Below are positions 48,885 through 58,668 of a DNA stretch of 64,000 bases, one piece after another. The notes under the pieces were generated by a model, which did not search any database, was not told the origin of the DNA, and saw nothing but the letters and a program-made list of their open reading frames with translations. The stretch is from Tetragonia tetragonoides (taxonomy: Eukaryota > Streptophyta > Magnoliopsida > Caryophyllales > Aizoaceae), in assembly GCA_038025085.1 (NCBI GenBank), contig CM076139.1, forward strand, positions 16,137,307 through 16,201,306, given 5' to 3'. The position numbers and the translations under genes are program-made. Positions within the stretch are counted from its first letter, which is position 1, and each line of letters opens with the position of its first letter.

Positions 48885-51800
48885 AGAAGAAGAAGAACAT
48901 TTGAAGTTAGACGGAAATCGCCTCTTTGTTTCCACAGGGGTTCCCTCTTTGTTTCGCAGGGGTAAGGCTGCCCAATGTTGATACATCGCAGGTCACCAGC
49001 TTCAAGCATCTCCAAACTTCATAGGCATTCAGAGTTCAGAGTACTGCTAGCTTTGAAACAGAAATCTCGGATGTGAATCAGATACGCACAGGCATGCCCA
49101 TGAGCACACCCAACGTTGTCAGGATTCTGGATACTCAAACAAAGTTCAATATTGACTCTTTTTCTTTTCTTTTCTTGGTCCTAAATAACAGTCCCATTGA
49201 ATAATAGATATTCACATATAACTGTGGGCACTAGGTCTCCTAATTTCATAGGTTTAATATCCCAAACGTACCACATATACCAAGTAAACTTTGCTTTCAA
49301 ATTGGGTCAGTGGGTATCTGAACATAGCAGCATGAATGGAAGCTCATGTTCCGGAAACGTAAAAACTTCCAGGACAAAATACAATTTGTTTGCTGTAGAG
49401 ATCAATATAATATTTGCTGCTTTTGTGGCTATTTTACAAGAATTGCTAGATATGGCTTGGGAAGTTCAACAGGACTTGGATACCCACCTTTCCTAGCTAA
49501 ACTTGGTTCTAAGAGCATCGCAGTACAATTTTGGAGTCTATGGGATATCATGTCCTCATCATCAGTAGATTCTGTTAGAGCTAACATCATCACTCGGTTA
49601 TAATTATCCATATATCTTCCATGTTCCTCTTCTCCTCTCTGGCTTTGTCAAACTCTACCTACCTCTATTTCCCTCCTCTCTTTCTTAAGATTTCCCTATC
49701 CTTCTTATATTTTATCAGCTTTTATTTTCTTTCCATCACGTACAATGCAAATTAGCACACTACTATTCTACATTAAAACAAAGCATTTGAGATTTAAGAA
49801 TTCAATATTCTTTTGGAACGTGGAGAGTTGGAGTCTTGCAGACAAATACCGTACAGTACTACTGTAATCATTACAATTCCATGTCATAAAGCTGTGTACT
49901 CAGTGCTAACATTTTAAAATTCATATTGAGACAAATAGCTCTTTTGCAATAAGAAGCATTAAGTTGAAGATCAGAACATCAATTCAGGTGAATTCTCAAC
50001 CATTAACTTCCCACATAACGTAATACAAATATTGAGGAGCTTCAAGCAAGAGTTTTTGCTTGCTGCTGCTTAAAGTGACAAGTACTGAGGCTACTGTATT
50101 ATATCCAAAAAGAAGGACACTTCTCAATTTTGTTCAGGATACAATTTACGTACAAAAGAGTATGCTAAATGGATATAGGAATATCATGACAGAGGAAGAG
50201 AGTAATAATACTTATTGGCCTCATTAAGTGTTTGGACACAATGCCAATCGTCATCACCATCTTCTGCCCATATCTGTAGTAACACAGGAAAAGCATGCCT
50301 CATCAGTACGGTACTCAGATCCTATGATAGTCCTGGGCTTAGAACTACCATATAGACATGATTATGACAGAGAAATTCCATGAAAGTCATAGTCTGTACC
50401 TTAATCGAATTATCATAGCTACAAGAAAACAACACATCCATGGAAGGATGCCATTGGACCATTTTGACATCCTGTGTGTGACCTTGCAGTACTGAGACAC
50501 AGTCAAATTCGTTTCCAGGTTCAACTTCCCAGATCCAAACAGACTTATCTCGCCCGCATGTTGCAAGTAAAGAACCAGCTGCATTCCAAGACACACTTTT
50601 CACTTCATTCTCATGACCCTGTAGACATTGTAATCCAACTTCGTTAATTAGAAAAATAGAAATGAGATTACAAAAAGCCAAATGTTGAATAAGTAAACAA
50701 AATATTCTATACATTCCCCAAATCCTTTCTTAGCGGATCATCAGAAAACCTGATTCCTTCCCAACTTTCACATTAGCTATTTGTACGCCTACGCTTTGAA
50801 CATAGAGAGGAGGGTACGGTATTGATCTCTAAGAGGATTTCTATTCTCAAGTTGATGCAGGAGCAAAGGACCAAGCTTTTATCTAAGTATCCACTATTAA
50901 ATGAAGTCCAAGCAAGAAAATAATCCACCAGATTCTACATAACCCTCGCCTGAGGTTTTAGGATGGGATGACATACATAACATAAGTCGATGAGAACCAT
51001 CACATTTATGCACTTGTTATGTAGGGACAGATCACAGAACACAACAAATGCTGGCTCAAATACAAAGGAAAAACAACGGTTCCTTCACTAAAATATATAA
51101 AGCAATTGTATACCTCCAAAGTGGAGATACATTCATAATCACCACCAATGTTTTCCCATATAGCAGTAGTAGCATCAAAACTGGCAGTTGCCAACATTTT
51201 CCCTGAAGGTGACCAGGCGCATGATTTAACAGTCCTCGTATGGGTTTCCTCTAGAACCGCCTGCACAATCCACAATATCAATAACATCTATATCCATCTC
51301 CAAAGTCAGTATTCCACCAAAAACAAAACAAAATGAAAATCATTCTACCATCCAGGGGATAACCAACCATCAAAAGAACGAAGCAAACAACTTCCCACTT
51401 TGCTCACTAAAAACTAGTGTGCCCTGTGAGCGTATGACGGGTAAATTATTACTCCATTACTGTTATAATCCCTATTCCCAGTAGCTAAAAAGTGACATTC
51501 CCCAATGAATTATATACATTTCATATTGGAAAGTTAACTAATCTCCAATGGCAACTCATTGTTGCTGACAATAACTTACTGATAATGAAAATAAACACTA
51601 GATGGGTGAAGATGAACATAACCCAACAAGAGATACTAACCAATATCAACTAAATAAAAACCAACTAAATTTAGCTTTACATTGAAAATTTTGTTTTCTT
51701 TTCCATCAATTACTCTCCAACAGCTCAAAGCTACTCAACTCAAAACAACAAAGGAAACAACACTAATAGCAAAAACTGCCCTTGATTGAATGAAGCATAC

Positions 51801-52167
51801 CAACAAAAAGTTCATCACAAAAATCCAAACTTTAATTGCACAAACGCACATTTATGAGCTCATAATCATCACCATCATCAATTTGTAGCTACCAGTGAAT
51901 TTTGATTAAACCCAGAAAAGAAAAGAAATAAAAATAATAATAATAAAAAATAAAAATAAAAATAAAAACCTTGCATTGAAATGAACCAGGAAGAGACTCT
52001 TCCCAGATACGAACTGTCTTGTCTCCACTACAGGAAGCAAGAACTGCCGGGATACCGGCTTTTCCGGTTGCCGGGTTCCAAGCTAGGCCCCACACACGAT
52101 CCGTGTGGCCTTCAAGCGTGTGAAGTAGTCTCAACTGTGACATGTCGTCGAATGATGATTCTTCCAT
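42103..52167 (-). CDS. CIA1: WD40 protein CIA1/CIAO1, cytosolic Fe-S cluster assembly
   Basis: Ten exons on the minus strand: 52,167-51,970, 51,260-51,114, 50,618-50,400, 50,273-50,212, 47,710-47,645, 47,561-47,490, 45,245-45,183, 44,329-44,260, 43,623-43,540 and 42,204-42,103. All introns are GT-AG, the phases join, and the total is 360 residues. ATG is at 52,167-52,165 ([20 protein letters not shown]) and TGA at 42,105-42,103. The WD repeats follow each other: [93 protein letters not shown] and [12 protein letters not shown]. This is the seven-bladed CIA1 propeller, which in the CIA targeting complex with MMS19 and AE7/MIP18 delivers Fe-S clusters to nuclear and cytosolic proteins. The Arabidopsis homologue is about 352 aa and essential. 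Coding sequence is 1.08 kb of a 10-kb span; introns 4, 6 and 9 are inflated by repeats. Confidence 0.96.
42893..43165. mobile_element. Foldback element in CIA1 intron 9
   Basis: Two arms of roughly 130-140 bp are inverted copies. The left arm includes ATTCTTGCTGTCCAAGCAAG and CATATGAGAATAATAGAGA; the right arm includes their complements, CTTGGAGAGCAAGAACCC and TCTCTATTATTCTCATGAG. The centre is near ACAACACATGTTATAAG (43,028-43,044). A transcript, including the CIA1 pre-mRNA, could form a long hairpin here. Confidence 0.75.
43204..43232. repeat. (CT)n microsatellite
   Basis: About 12-13 CT units in CIA1 intron 9. Confidence 0.85.
45494..45632. mobile_element. Short inverted-repeat element in CIA1 intron 6
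   Basis: GGATCCTATACAGTAACTGC continues into AGAGAACAGT. It pairs imperfectly with TTGTTCTCTGCTGTGACACA and then GAGGATCC at the other end. The length is about 140 bp with a pyrimidine-rich centre. The target duplication is not clear. Confidence 0.5.
45633..45840. repeat. CCGATA-rich low-complexity repeat
   Basis: Repeated motifs such as GGCCGATGCACGGCCGATAC and ATGACCGATACGACC give this segment a much higher GC content than its surroundings. It lies between two other repeats in CIA1 intron 6 and is probably part of a non-autonomous transposon, but no ends were identified. Confidence 0.4.
46000..47120 (+). mobile_element. LINE 3' fragment in CIA1 intron 6, split by a hAT-type element
   Basis: The + strand reads [16 protein letters not shown] just before 46,304, the familiar end of plant LINE ORF2. 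After the hAT-type insertion, the 3' untranslated part continues (46,935-47,111, with TTGTACTCTTTTGGTG) and ends in an A-tail at about 47,112-47,119. It is antisense to CIA1. The left boundary near 46,000 is a guess. Confidence 0.65.
46312..46926. mobile_element. Non-autonomous hAT-type element, TSD CTCCTTAG
   Basis: A 615-bp element flanked by a perfect 8-bp duplication, CTCCTTAG (46,304-46,311 and 46,927-46,934). The ends CAAGGTAGCACG and CGTGCTTCATAG are imperfect inverted copies. Subterminal GACACG repeats at the left (46,333-46,410) face CGTGTCC repeats at the right (46,743-46,920), forming a long inverted region. A (GA)n tract at about 46,573-46,622 lies in the middle. No transposase. 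Confidence 0.85.
48021..48668 (+). mobile_element. 5'-truncated LINE in CIA1 intron 4
   Basis: An open frame of 194 codons (48,040-48,624) reads [20 protein letters not shown], then [20 protein letters not shown] and [14 protein letters not shown], which is the zf-RVT domain and C-terminus of plant L1 ORF2. An A-run ends it at 48,668. The flanks share AAAGCATG (48,013-48,020 and 48,669-48,676) as target duplication. About 650 bp of the 3' end is present, and the frame is still intact, so insertion looks fairly recent. Orientation is opposite to CIA1. Confidence 0.88.
48798..48883. repeat. (CA)n followed by a 43-base A run
   Basis: About 21-22 CA units run straight into 43 consecutive A, in CIA1 intron 4. 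On the transcribed (minus) strand this is a long poly-U followed by (UG)n, a combination that resembles a strong polypyrimidine tract and CELF/UG-binding sites. Confidence 0.95.
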
Positions 52168-52808
52168 TAAAGGATGTGTTTTTTGTTTTTGGTCAAAATC
52201 AGAATGGTGTTTATTGTTTGGGAGGTTTTGTGATTTGATGAAGGGTTTTAGGTTTTTCAATTTGTGTTTCTGTGTCAGTGAGAGCAAATAACCAATGTGC
52301 CCAAGAAAAGACGATACCGGCCACAACCACAAGACAGCCACACGGCCCACCGATTTTCTCTCTCCTCTTTCTTGAGAGTTGAGAGCGTGAAAAAGGAAAG
52401 AGCAAACAGTCCAAACACTTGTTATGTTTGGTACAAAATTAGTTGTAGTAACGGTCAAATATTGATGTATAGGAAGAATTTAGTAGAAAACTGTCAGAAT
52501 TTGCTATAAAATGTTAATAAAATAGTTGTAGCTGTAGTTTTAGATGAAAGTTTACAGGGATAGCTTTTACAAAATTAATCATAACTGTAGCTGCATACTG
52601 AAAATAATTTCGCAAACTATTTGGTAGCAGAGAGTAAAAAAAATACTAGTTGCAAGTTTTAAGGTGTAACTTTTATTAAAAAGCTAGTTGTTTGTGCCAA
52701 ACATAGCCTTAGAGAGGTGTAAAGCTTGAATGACTCGATTATAAGAAGCTTTGACATTATTAATTGAGTTTTAGTTGTTTGAAACTTAGAACCAATTGAT
52801 GTAAGTAT
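52168..52808. other. Upstream region of CIA1
   Basis: Presumed promoter and 5' UTR of CIA1 (minus strand). A pyrimidine-rich leader is visible on the minus strand near 52,360-52,400. From about 52,420 to 52,720 the sequence is AT-rich and may be a decayed MITE (AACTGTAGCTGC-type phrases), without clear ends. Confidence 0.35.
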
Positions 52809-53085
52809 ATTTTATTTTATTTTATTGAGGAAAAAATAGAATTTGCATTAATAATAGGTCATACGGCATATATAGACGATAATTCAACAATAAACGGATT
52901 TAAAATATCAGAAAACATTCTAATTGAAAGACTATCAAGCACTTGAGATTTGACAATTTCGAACGGCTTCCTTTTTACCAATATTTTCCATATCACGGCC
53001 TCTTGCGGAAGACCCTGTCATAACCTTGATGAATGCACAACTCTAACATTGTAGACTGGCTCTTGAAGAATCATATCCACAGTAT
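52809..53085 (-). mobile_element. Small TSD-flanked retroelement, copy 2 (5' truncated)
   Basis: About 277 bp matching the 3' parts of the copies at 22,956 and 55,057, with shared GGTCATACGGCAT-like, AAGACTATCAAGCA and CGGCTTCCTTTTTA segments. It is flanked by ATGTAAGTAT at 52,799-52,808 and 53,086-53,095. Loss of the 5' part with an intact 3' end is the signature of target-primed reverse transcription. Confidence 0.75.
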
Positions 53086-53095
53086 ATGTAAGTAT

Positions 53096-54009
53096 GTTTT
53101 TATTGGCATACACGAGTCATTAAATAATTTCTTTCTTACTTAATCAAAAAAATTTAAAATCTTTATTAGGTTAGGACTTAAGAAGTCGGTCGCTGATCTA
53201 CAATTTTGGAGTCTAGTTAAAGAGGTCAATTTCCCTCCAAAAAAAAAAATAAAGATTCAAAATCTGGTCGCTAGATAAAAGAGAACAAAATTACCAACTC
53301 TAAAAGTTGATTTGTCATCAATTAATATTCATCTATCTAGAGATTGTTTCAATTTCATTTGTTTTTCGTTTTACGATTTTTACTATATTTGATCTGTATA
53401 ATTTTTGTTTCTAGATGGTTTGATTAATCAATGTATAAATAAATAAGGTGTAATCTAATTTTATCTTCATTATGAGTGTTGAAAAGTGATATAGTAGTGA
53501 GAATCAAGGAGGTGGAGTGATGGTATCACTTTCATTTTCTACCCACAAGATATGAGTTCGATTCTCATTACCTATAATTTGGGATCTCTTCTTTATCCCC
53601 GAATTGTGAGTGCTTCTTACCAATATATAAAAATAACAAATAATATGAAAGGTTAAGTGGTGTATTGACTTAATTTAACAAGTAATTTGAGAGTAAAGTG
53701 TCCATAGAAGTTTGATTATTAAGTTTATGTTGAATATCTTTTGAGAGGGAAGATTTAGGCCCAATTTTCTTCAACAGAATGGTGCATTAATGGCGAATCT
53801 ATGGTGTGTAATAGTTATGCACTTGCACACCCTACAATAACCAAAAACTGAAGTTTAGCTATTGAAAACCATAGAAAGTTGGGAATGGCAAATGAGGTGC
53901 ATACCCAGAGGAGTACTCCTAATATGATCTACACATGGCTCTCAATCTCTTTATTCTCCCTTCTCTCACTTGTTCGTACCAGGCTGCCTCACCAATCATA
54001 ATCATAATA
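53096..54009. other. Intergenic, mostly unassigned
   Basis: Apart from the SINE-like repeat, nothing firm is seen. Around 53,790-53,830, AATGGCGAATCTATGG and GCACTTGCACACCC resemble the 5' end of the hAT family at 8,513, and GAATCCTGGATCCGACAC near 56,610 resembles its 3' end. No 8-bp duplication links the two. Confidence 0.35.
53503..53640 (+). mobile_element. SINE-like repeat with tRNA-type B box
   Basis: GAGTTCGATTCTC (53,553-53,565) fits a Pol III B box, and GGTGGAGTGATGGTATC (from about 53,511) could be the decayed A box. It ends in an A-rich run near 53,627-53,640. No target duplication was resolved. Confidence 0.45.
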
Positions 54010-54679
54010 TCTATATATTAGAGGCATTTTCTGACAGCGTTGGAGACGTCCACCTAAGCGAGCCATTGTAATAAAATTTTAAAATAAATATAAAATAAAA
54101 ATATATGTTTTAGTATAGAATATATACTAAAGTTGTTCTTTCCTAAATCCTTAAAGAGTACACAATTAATTAGAGGTTTTAGAATATATACTAAAGTTGT
54201 ACTTTCATAAATCATTAAAGAGTAGACTATTAGATTTTGAAAAATATATAACTTTAGTTTCACCGCTTAAGAAATTAAATTTCTTACATCATTGGAACGA
54301 GTACGAAATATCCTTTAAAATGAGACTCATTTGTTGTATGTTCTACTGATTTACAACATTAGATGCGTCCACCTAAAAAGGTAATCAGTAATCAGCTTGA
54401 CAAGTTGACACAACTAAAGAGTAGCATGTAAAAATAAGAGAAAAGATATGTATATTAGTTATAAAAATTTAAAAGCAATCTCAAGGTAAAATATAATAAA
54501 AAGAGTATGTGTAGAATAAAGAAATAAACGATGAATCTAAAATGATTCTAGGTCCAATCTTTAATAGGAAACTTTACCATTTTCACGTATAATTTTATAA
54601 TTGTACATAATACACTGATCCCCCATGTTATTTTAGGGTTTCAATTTATGTTTCCTTCAACTTTATAATTATTAATGTA

Positions 54680-54715
54680 CTCCCTCCGGATCACAAATAA
54701 AATTACATTGGACTT
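54680..54715. repeat. Isolated Stowaway-like terminus
   Basis: TACTCCCTCCGGATCACAAA is a typical Stowaway left end, but no matching right end was found before the next repeat, so the element is truncated or rearranged. Confidence 0.5.
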
Positions 54716-55056
54716 TTTGCGTTCTTTAAGGCAGTAATTTGACCGTATATAACTTTGAAACAACAAGCAAGCATTCAAATATGTTTTGCTATTCTAAGGT
54801 TTACGTCTAAAACTTCTTTATTTTTTGAAAAGTAGTTATGTATACATTAGACATTTAAACTGATTTTACCATAAAGAAGGATCATATCTTTGGAATTTTA
54901 GTTGTACACTTATATCAACATAAGAGTATTGGCGTACCAACATCAAGGATAGAAAGACTTCGAAACTATTACCTCTTGGATCATGTAACATATGGGATGA
55001 GTTAATTAATAGTTAATTGAAATTGATGATAAGATGGCCTATAAAGTCATAGTAAT

Positions 55057-55851
55057 TTTTCTTCTTTTTTTTTGAGGGAAAAATAGGAATTGCATTAATA
55101 ATATGCCATACGGCATCTATAAACGATATCAAAATCAACAATAAACGGATCTAAAAATATCAGAAAATATTCTAATAGAAAGACTATCAAGCATTTCAGA
55201 TTTGACAATTCCAAACGGCTTCCTTTTTATCGTTGTTTTCCATATCACAGCCTCTTTGCGAAAGACCCTACCATAGCCTTGATGAATGCACCCCTCTAAC
55301 ATTATAGACTGTCTCTTGAAGAATAAGATTCGCAATATACCCGTACGAACGAACCGAAGTCGCAGACCATCAACTTCACGTTCTAACTTCAATTCTGAAC
55401 AATTAAGATAGACACTAAGATATCCTGTAGCCAAGAAAAAAACCTTTGAGTAGAGAACACCCCACCGAACTCCATAAACCAGAAACTACCAAAGCTCTCT
55501 CCAAAGATGAAGAGATAATCCTCACTAAAAGGAGTCAAAATAAACCTCACAAGAGGAGTCAAAATAAACCTCACAAAAGGAGTCAAATTAACCTCACAAT
55601 TGATTTGATCAAAATCTCACCAACAGGAGCAATTAAAACCTCACAATGGAGCGGAATTTATTGACCTACTAAAAAAAAAAAAAAAAACCTAATAAACAAT
55701 GGAAGAAAGGAGAAAACAAGTAGAAAGAGGGGCTTATCGCTGGTAGATGACCAACGACAGCCCCAATTTCATACCCTATAGAGTTTCAAGGTATTGAGAG
55801 AGAAAATGAGACTAGGGTTTTTTTGAGAGAAAAGTTTCACACAGAGGGAGT
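55057..55851 (-). mobile_element. Small TSD-flanked retroelement, copy 3 (longest)
   Basis: A 795-bp insertion flanked by the perfect 13-bp duplication AAGTCATAGTAAT (55,044-55,056 and 55,852-55,864). A T-run at the left is the minus-strand A-tail. The minus-strand 5' end has CCCTAGTCTCATTTTCTCTC. A GTGAGG-TTTATTTTGACTCC motif is repeated three or more times (about 55,530-55,590). A minus frame (55,434-55,135) ends in SEMLDSLSIRIFSDIFRSVY, similar to the frame in copy 1. No known domain was recognised. I interpret it as a non-autonomous element mobilised by LINE machinery. Confidence 0.85.
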
Positions 55852-56083
55852 AAGTCATAGTAATCTTATATATGACATTCATTATATTAAATGGATTATA
55901 TAAATATTTATTCATATATTACTAATAGTTTTTCAAAAGTGACAATTACACTTTGATTTTTCGATGAGATTAATAATGACGTTATATTAGTTTTATTATA
56001 TAATCACAGTCCGTACAACACATGGGCATACACCTAGTTTCAAAATATAAAATAATTATTTTCTCTATTAATCTCTCTAGTCA

Positions 56084-56270
56084 TGAGTTGGTATAGTGGT
56101 TCAACACTTCATCCCTTAAACAAGTGGTTGGGGGTTCGAATCCCAACTCTTGTGAATGGAAAAAACAGCCCTCTACCGCTTAGTGTGCTGACAGCTGGGG
56201 CGAGAGGATTAGTCACTGTGGTCGACGGTGGATACCCTTGGCAAAGACCAAAAAAATAATAATAATATTT
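56084..56270 (+). mobile_element. tRNA-derived SINE
   Basis: The A-box region GAGTTGGTATAGTGGTTC (about 56,085-56,102) and a perfect B box, GGTTCGAATCC (56,133-56,143), are spaced as in tRNA genes. The body (CTCTACCGCTTAGTGTGCTG) follows, then an A-rich tail at about 56,249-56,270. The length is about 185 bp. It is not a tRNA gene, because the acceptor stem and cloverleaf pairing are missing. Confidence 0.7.
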
Positions 56271-56957
56271 TTGTATCACAATTTCCTTATTTTGCGTCTA
56301 ATTAGTACTATTTAATAGAAAGAAAGAAAATTTCTGCCATTTTCTTTCTATTATTTCATTCTCTAGTATCTCGTCTTCCACTTAAATTTAACTAATATCG
56401 TCTTTTGAGCCTCAATTTTTATTTTTATTTTCAAATTGAATTTACTTAGTGATTTTACATTAGATTTGAGAATGACTTAATTACCTTAAGTTTTATTAGG
56501 TTCATCCAAGTTTAAATCTGAAAGGATGAGTTTTAGTTAGATTTATCTTTTATTTATTACCAGAGAAAAAAAAAATTAGTCACATAAATTGTGCACACCC
56601 AACTTGAGAATCCTGGATCCGACACTAACTACGGCAGAGAATCATTCCCAAAATATATTGAGCATTGATAGACGAGCTACTACTTAGGGCATGTTATTTT
56701 CATTAGGTTTCAAGTTTTGCCACTTTTTTCCAGTTTTCACCAGTTACAAAATACAATTTCCCCCAATTTTGCCCAATTTTCCTCAGTTTCTCCCAACTTT
56801 TTCTAATTTGACTTAATTTTGCCCAATTTTGATACAAGTTAAATATACAATATATTATTTCAAAATATAAAAATAAATATATGCATTGACTTATATTTAA
56901 ACATGTGTAAAAAGTCCTTCTAATAATAATAATTATTTTATTTTATTAATATTACAC
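56271..56957. other. AT-rich, no gene
   Basis: Contains a pyrimidine-rich stretch (56,700-56,840) with repeated CCCAATTTT-like phrases. No frame or repeat end was recognised. Confidence 0.3.
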
Positions 56958-57018
56958 TCTTATTATTATTATTATTATTATTATTATTGTTGTTGTTGTT
57001 ATTATTATTATTATTTAT
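56958..57018. repeat. (ATT)n/(GTT)n microsatellite
   Basis: About 17-18 trinucleotide units, mostly ATT, with a central block of GTT. Confidence 0.9.
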
Positions 57019-57082
57019 AAAAGTTATTATTTTAATTAAATATATGTCCACCATTTTCATTGGGGCCAAAAGCTTCACTACT

Positions 57083-57325
57083 TTTTGGCTTTGGAATATA
57101 TGGACTAAAGCAAAATGGCTCATAAAACTGTCAGCACTTCTTATTTATTCTGAAGTTGTCAATGGTCGTCGCACTTCGGATCTCGGGTCAAACGGAAACA
57201 GCCTCTCTGTGAGCCTCTCACAGGGGTAAGGCTGCGTACAACCGACCCCCCCTTACCCTGCCTAGGCGAGAGCCTCTTTGGAGGCACTGGGGTAATGTTG
57301 TTGTTGTTGTTGTTGTTGTTGTTGT
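57083..57325 (+). mobile_element. SINE-like repeat ending in (TTG)n
   Basis: It shares TTTGGCTTTGGAATATA, CACTTCTTATTTATT and GGTAAGGCTGCG with the repeat in FtsZ2 intron 4. It ends in nine TTG units (57,298-57,324). A TTG tail is known for the TS family of SINEs in Solanaceae and relatives, but the assignment here is from memory. The ATG-side boundary may lie further left. Confidence 0.6.
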
Positions 57326-57360
57326 ATTGACAACACTAGTCTACCTTGGACAGTAGCAAC

Positions 57361-57912
57361 CAGGGATGTAAATGGGTTCATCATCCGCGAATATCCAATC
57401 CACCCGAACCGATTATATGGATAAAAACCCGAATGAATGGATTCTTTTGCGGATGATGGATGGAGCGGGTGACGGATCGGGTTGAATTCGGGTGAAAATT
57501 TCTCATCCGCTAACCCGCTCCGCGAACCCATTTACCATCTGTTTAGTAAATATAATATAAAAAAGTTAAAAAGTATCTATATTTTGTATGATTTGTAAAG
57601 TTTTGATGTATGACATTTAGTATATAATAGTTATTTATTTTGTATTTTTGTTGTATGAGCCTTTTAAGCATGATATTTGGAGAAAAAAAATATTGAGTTA
57701 GGAGATATTATACATATAATACATGTTATTAAATATCACGAATTAATAATCCGTTTATCATCCGCTCCATCCGTTAATCCGCAGATAACGGATGGAGCGG
57801 ATTAGGGATGGATGATTCGCGTGTGACGGATGGAGCAGATAGAGCGGGTGATCTTCGAGGATGGAGCGGATAATGGGTCATCCGCACCCAATCTGATCCA
57901 TTTACATCCGTA
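57361..57912. mobile_element. hAT-type MITE, TSD GTAGCAAC
   Basis: A 552-bp element with ends CAGGGATGTAAATGG and CCATTTACATCCGTA (inverted, with two terminal differences) and a perfect 8-bp duplication GTAGCAAC (57,353-57,360 and 57,913-57,920). The interior has repeated GGATGGAGCGG and its complement. No transposase. Confidence 0.9.
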
Positions 57913-57920
57913 GTAGCAAC

Positions 57921-58668
57921 GCCGGCAATGAGGAAACTCCTGTTGTGGAAACTGTTGTGTCACGCGAGCCGTTGCATACTGATGTGGGGAAAATGTGGGA
58001 ACTGAAAGAATTTCTAACTACTAACATGATCATATATGCATAATAGAAATTCGATTAACCCAGAAAAAACATGTGATTACTGTAATTAAATATCAAATCG
58101 AAATTCTACCTCAATCCTTTGGTTGCTGGTTGGATGAACAGTGATTGGGTATGGACTAACACGTCAGATGTCGTGTCTCAACTGGTAACCACACACTGGC
58201 TCGAATCCACACGTCAGTATGCCAGTACAGCGATCCCGTTCACAACCTCCGTTCTCTCCTTACTCTAATGACACACAATTAGGGTTTCGTGAAAACTGAT
58301 TATCACGTGTAACCCTAACTGATCAGGAGTCACGAAATATATAGAGAGGCAGGAGGGCTGATTAGGTTAAGTGTGAGATGGGCCTAATACGAATTAGACC
58401 CTTCTAATAAAACGAGCCTGTTAAGTGCGCGACCCTGCTGGTTTACTTAATGTGGCAGTAAGTCAAAAACTCTTTACGGGCCCACAAACCGTAATTGATT
58501 TCTAGGAAAACATTACGATTACCCATGTTAAGTAAAGATTGGTTTCCATAGTCCAACCAATAATGCAATTATTAATGCTTACTATGATTAGTTCATAGGG
58601 AAAATCCAACAGAAAATCATGTTGTGGAAGATCTTGTTGTGGAAACTAATGTGCGAGCAACCCAATTC
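57921..58668 (+). pseudogene. Exon-like segment of an unknown gene family, copy A (TE-disrupted)
   Basis: Reading resumes directly after the hAT MITE: GCCGGCAATGAGGAAACTCC encodes AGNEETP, then VVETVVSREPLHTDVG. An antisense solo LTR interrupts it at 57,994. The sequence after the LTR, up to the donor-like TTC|GTAAGTA at 58,668, aligns with copy B (60,640-60,851): GTTGTGGAAGAT, GTGGAAAC and CAACCCAATTCGTAAGT match GTGGAAGAT, GTGGAAAT and CAACCCGATTCGTAAGT. I do not recognise the protein. Conserved exon-donor sequence suggests a once-functional exon. Confidence 0.35.
57994..58611 (-). mobile_element. Solo LTR, minus strand, TSD GAAAA
   Basis: A 618-bp element reading TGTTGGATTTTCCCTATG on the minus strand and ending in CA; on the + strand it runs from TGTGGGAACTG to ATCCAACA. 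It is flanked by GAAAA at 57,989-57,993 and 58,612-58,616. The LTR start is typical of copia elements. No internal region. Confidence 0.85.

Larger units (their letters stand above)
54010..56037 (+). mobile_element. Helitron-like element with internal insertions
   Basis: It starts TCTATATATTAGAGGC after an A and ends ACACCTAG before a T, again fitting 5'-TC and 3'-CTRR with A/T flanks. The subterminal part (CCGTACAACACATGGGC) is like the GC-rich hairpin of plant Helitrons, but the stem is degraded. The 2.03-kb span includes the retroelement at 55,057-55,851 and a Stowaway-like terminus at about 54,680. No Rep/helicase frame is present. Confidence 0.55.

Noticed and set aside
48740..49015. Phe-rich and Cys-Val-rich minus frames
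   Set aside because: They come from the poly-A and (CA)n tract.
56085..56160. tRNA gene suggested by a perfect B box
   Set aside because: No acceptor stem or cloverleaf pairing; it is followed by a SINE body and A-tail. The same applies to 8,601-8,664, 53,553 and 40,108-40,163.
53785..56630. Single large hAT element joining CAG-like and GATCCG-like ends at about 53,790 and 56,615
   Set aside because: The ends resemble the 8.5-kb hAT family, but no 8-bp target duplication could be found and several other elements lie in between.
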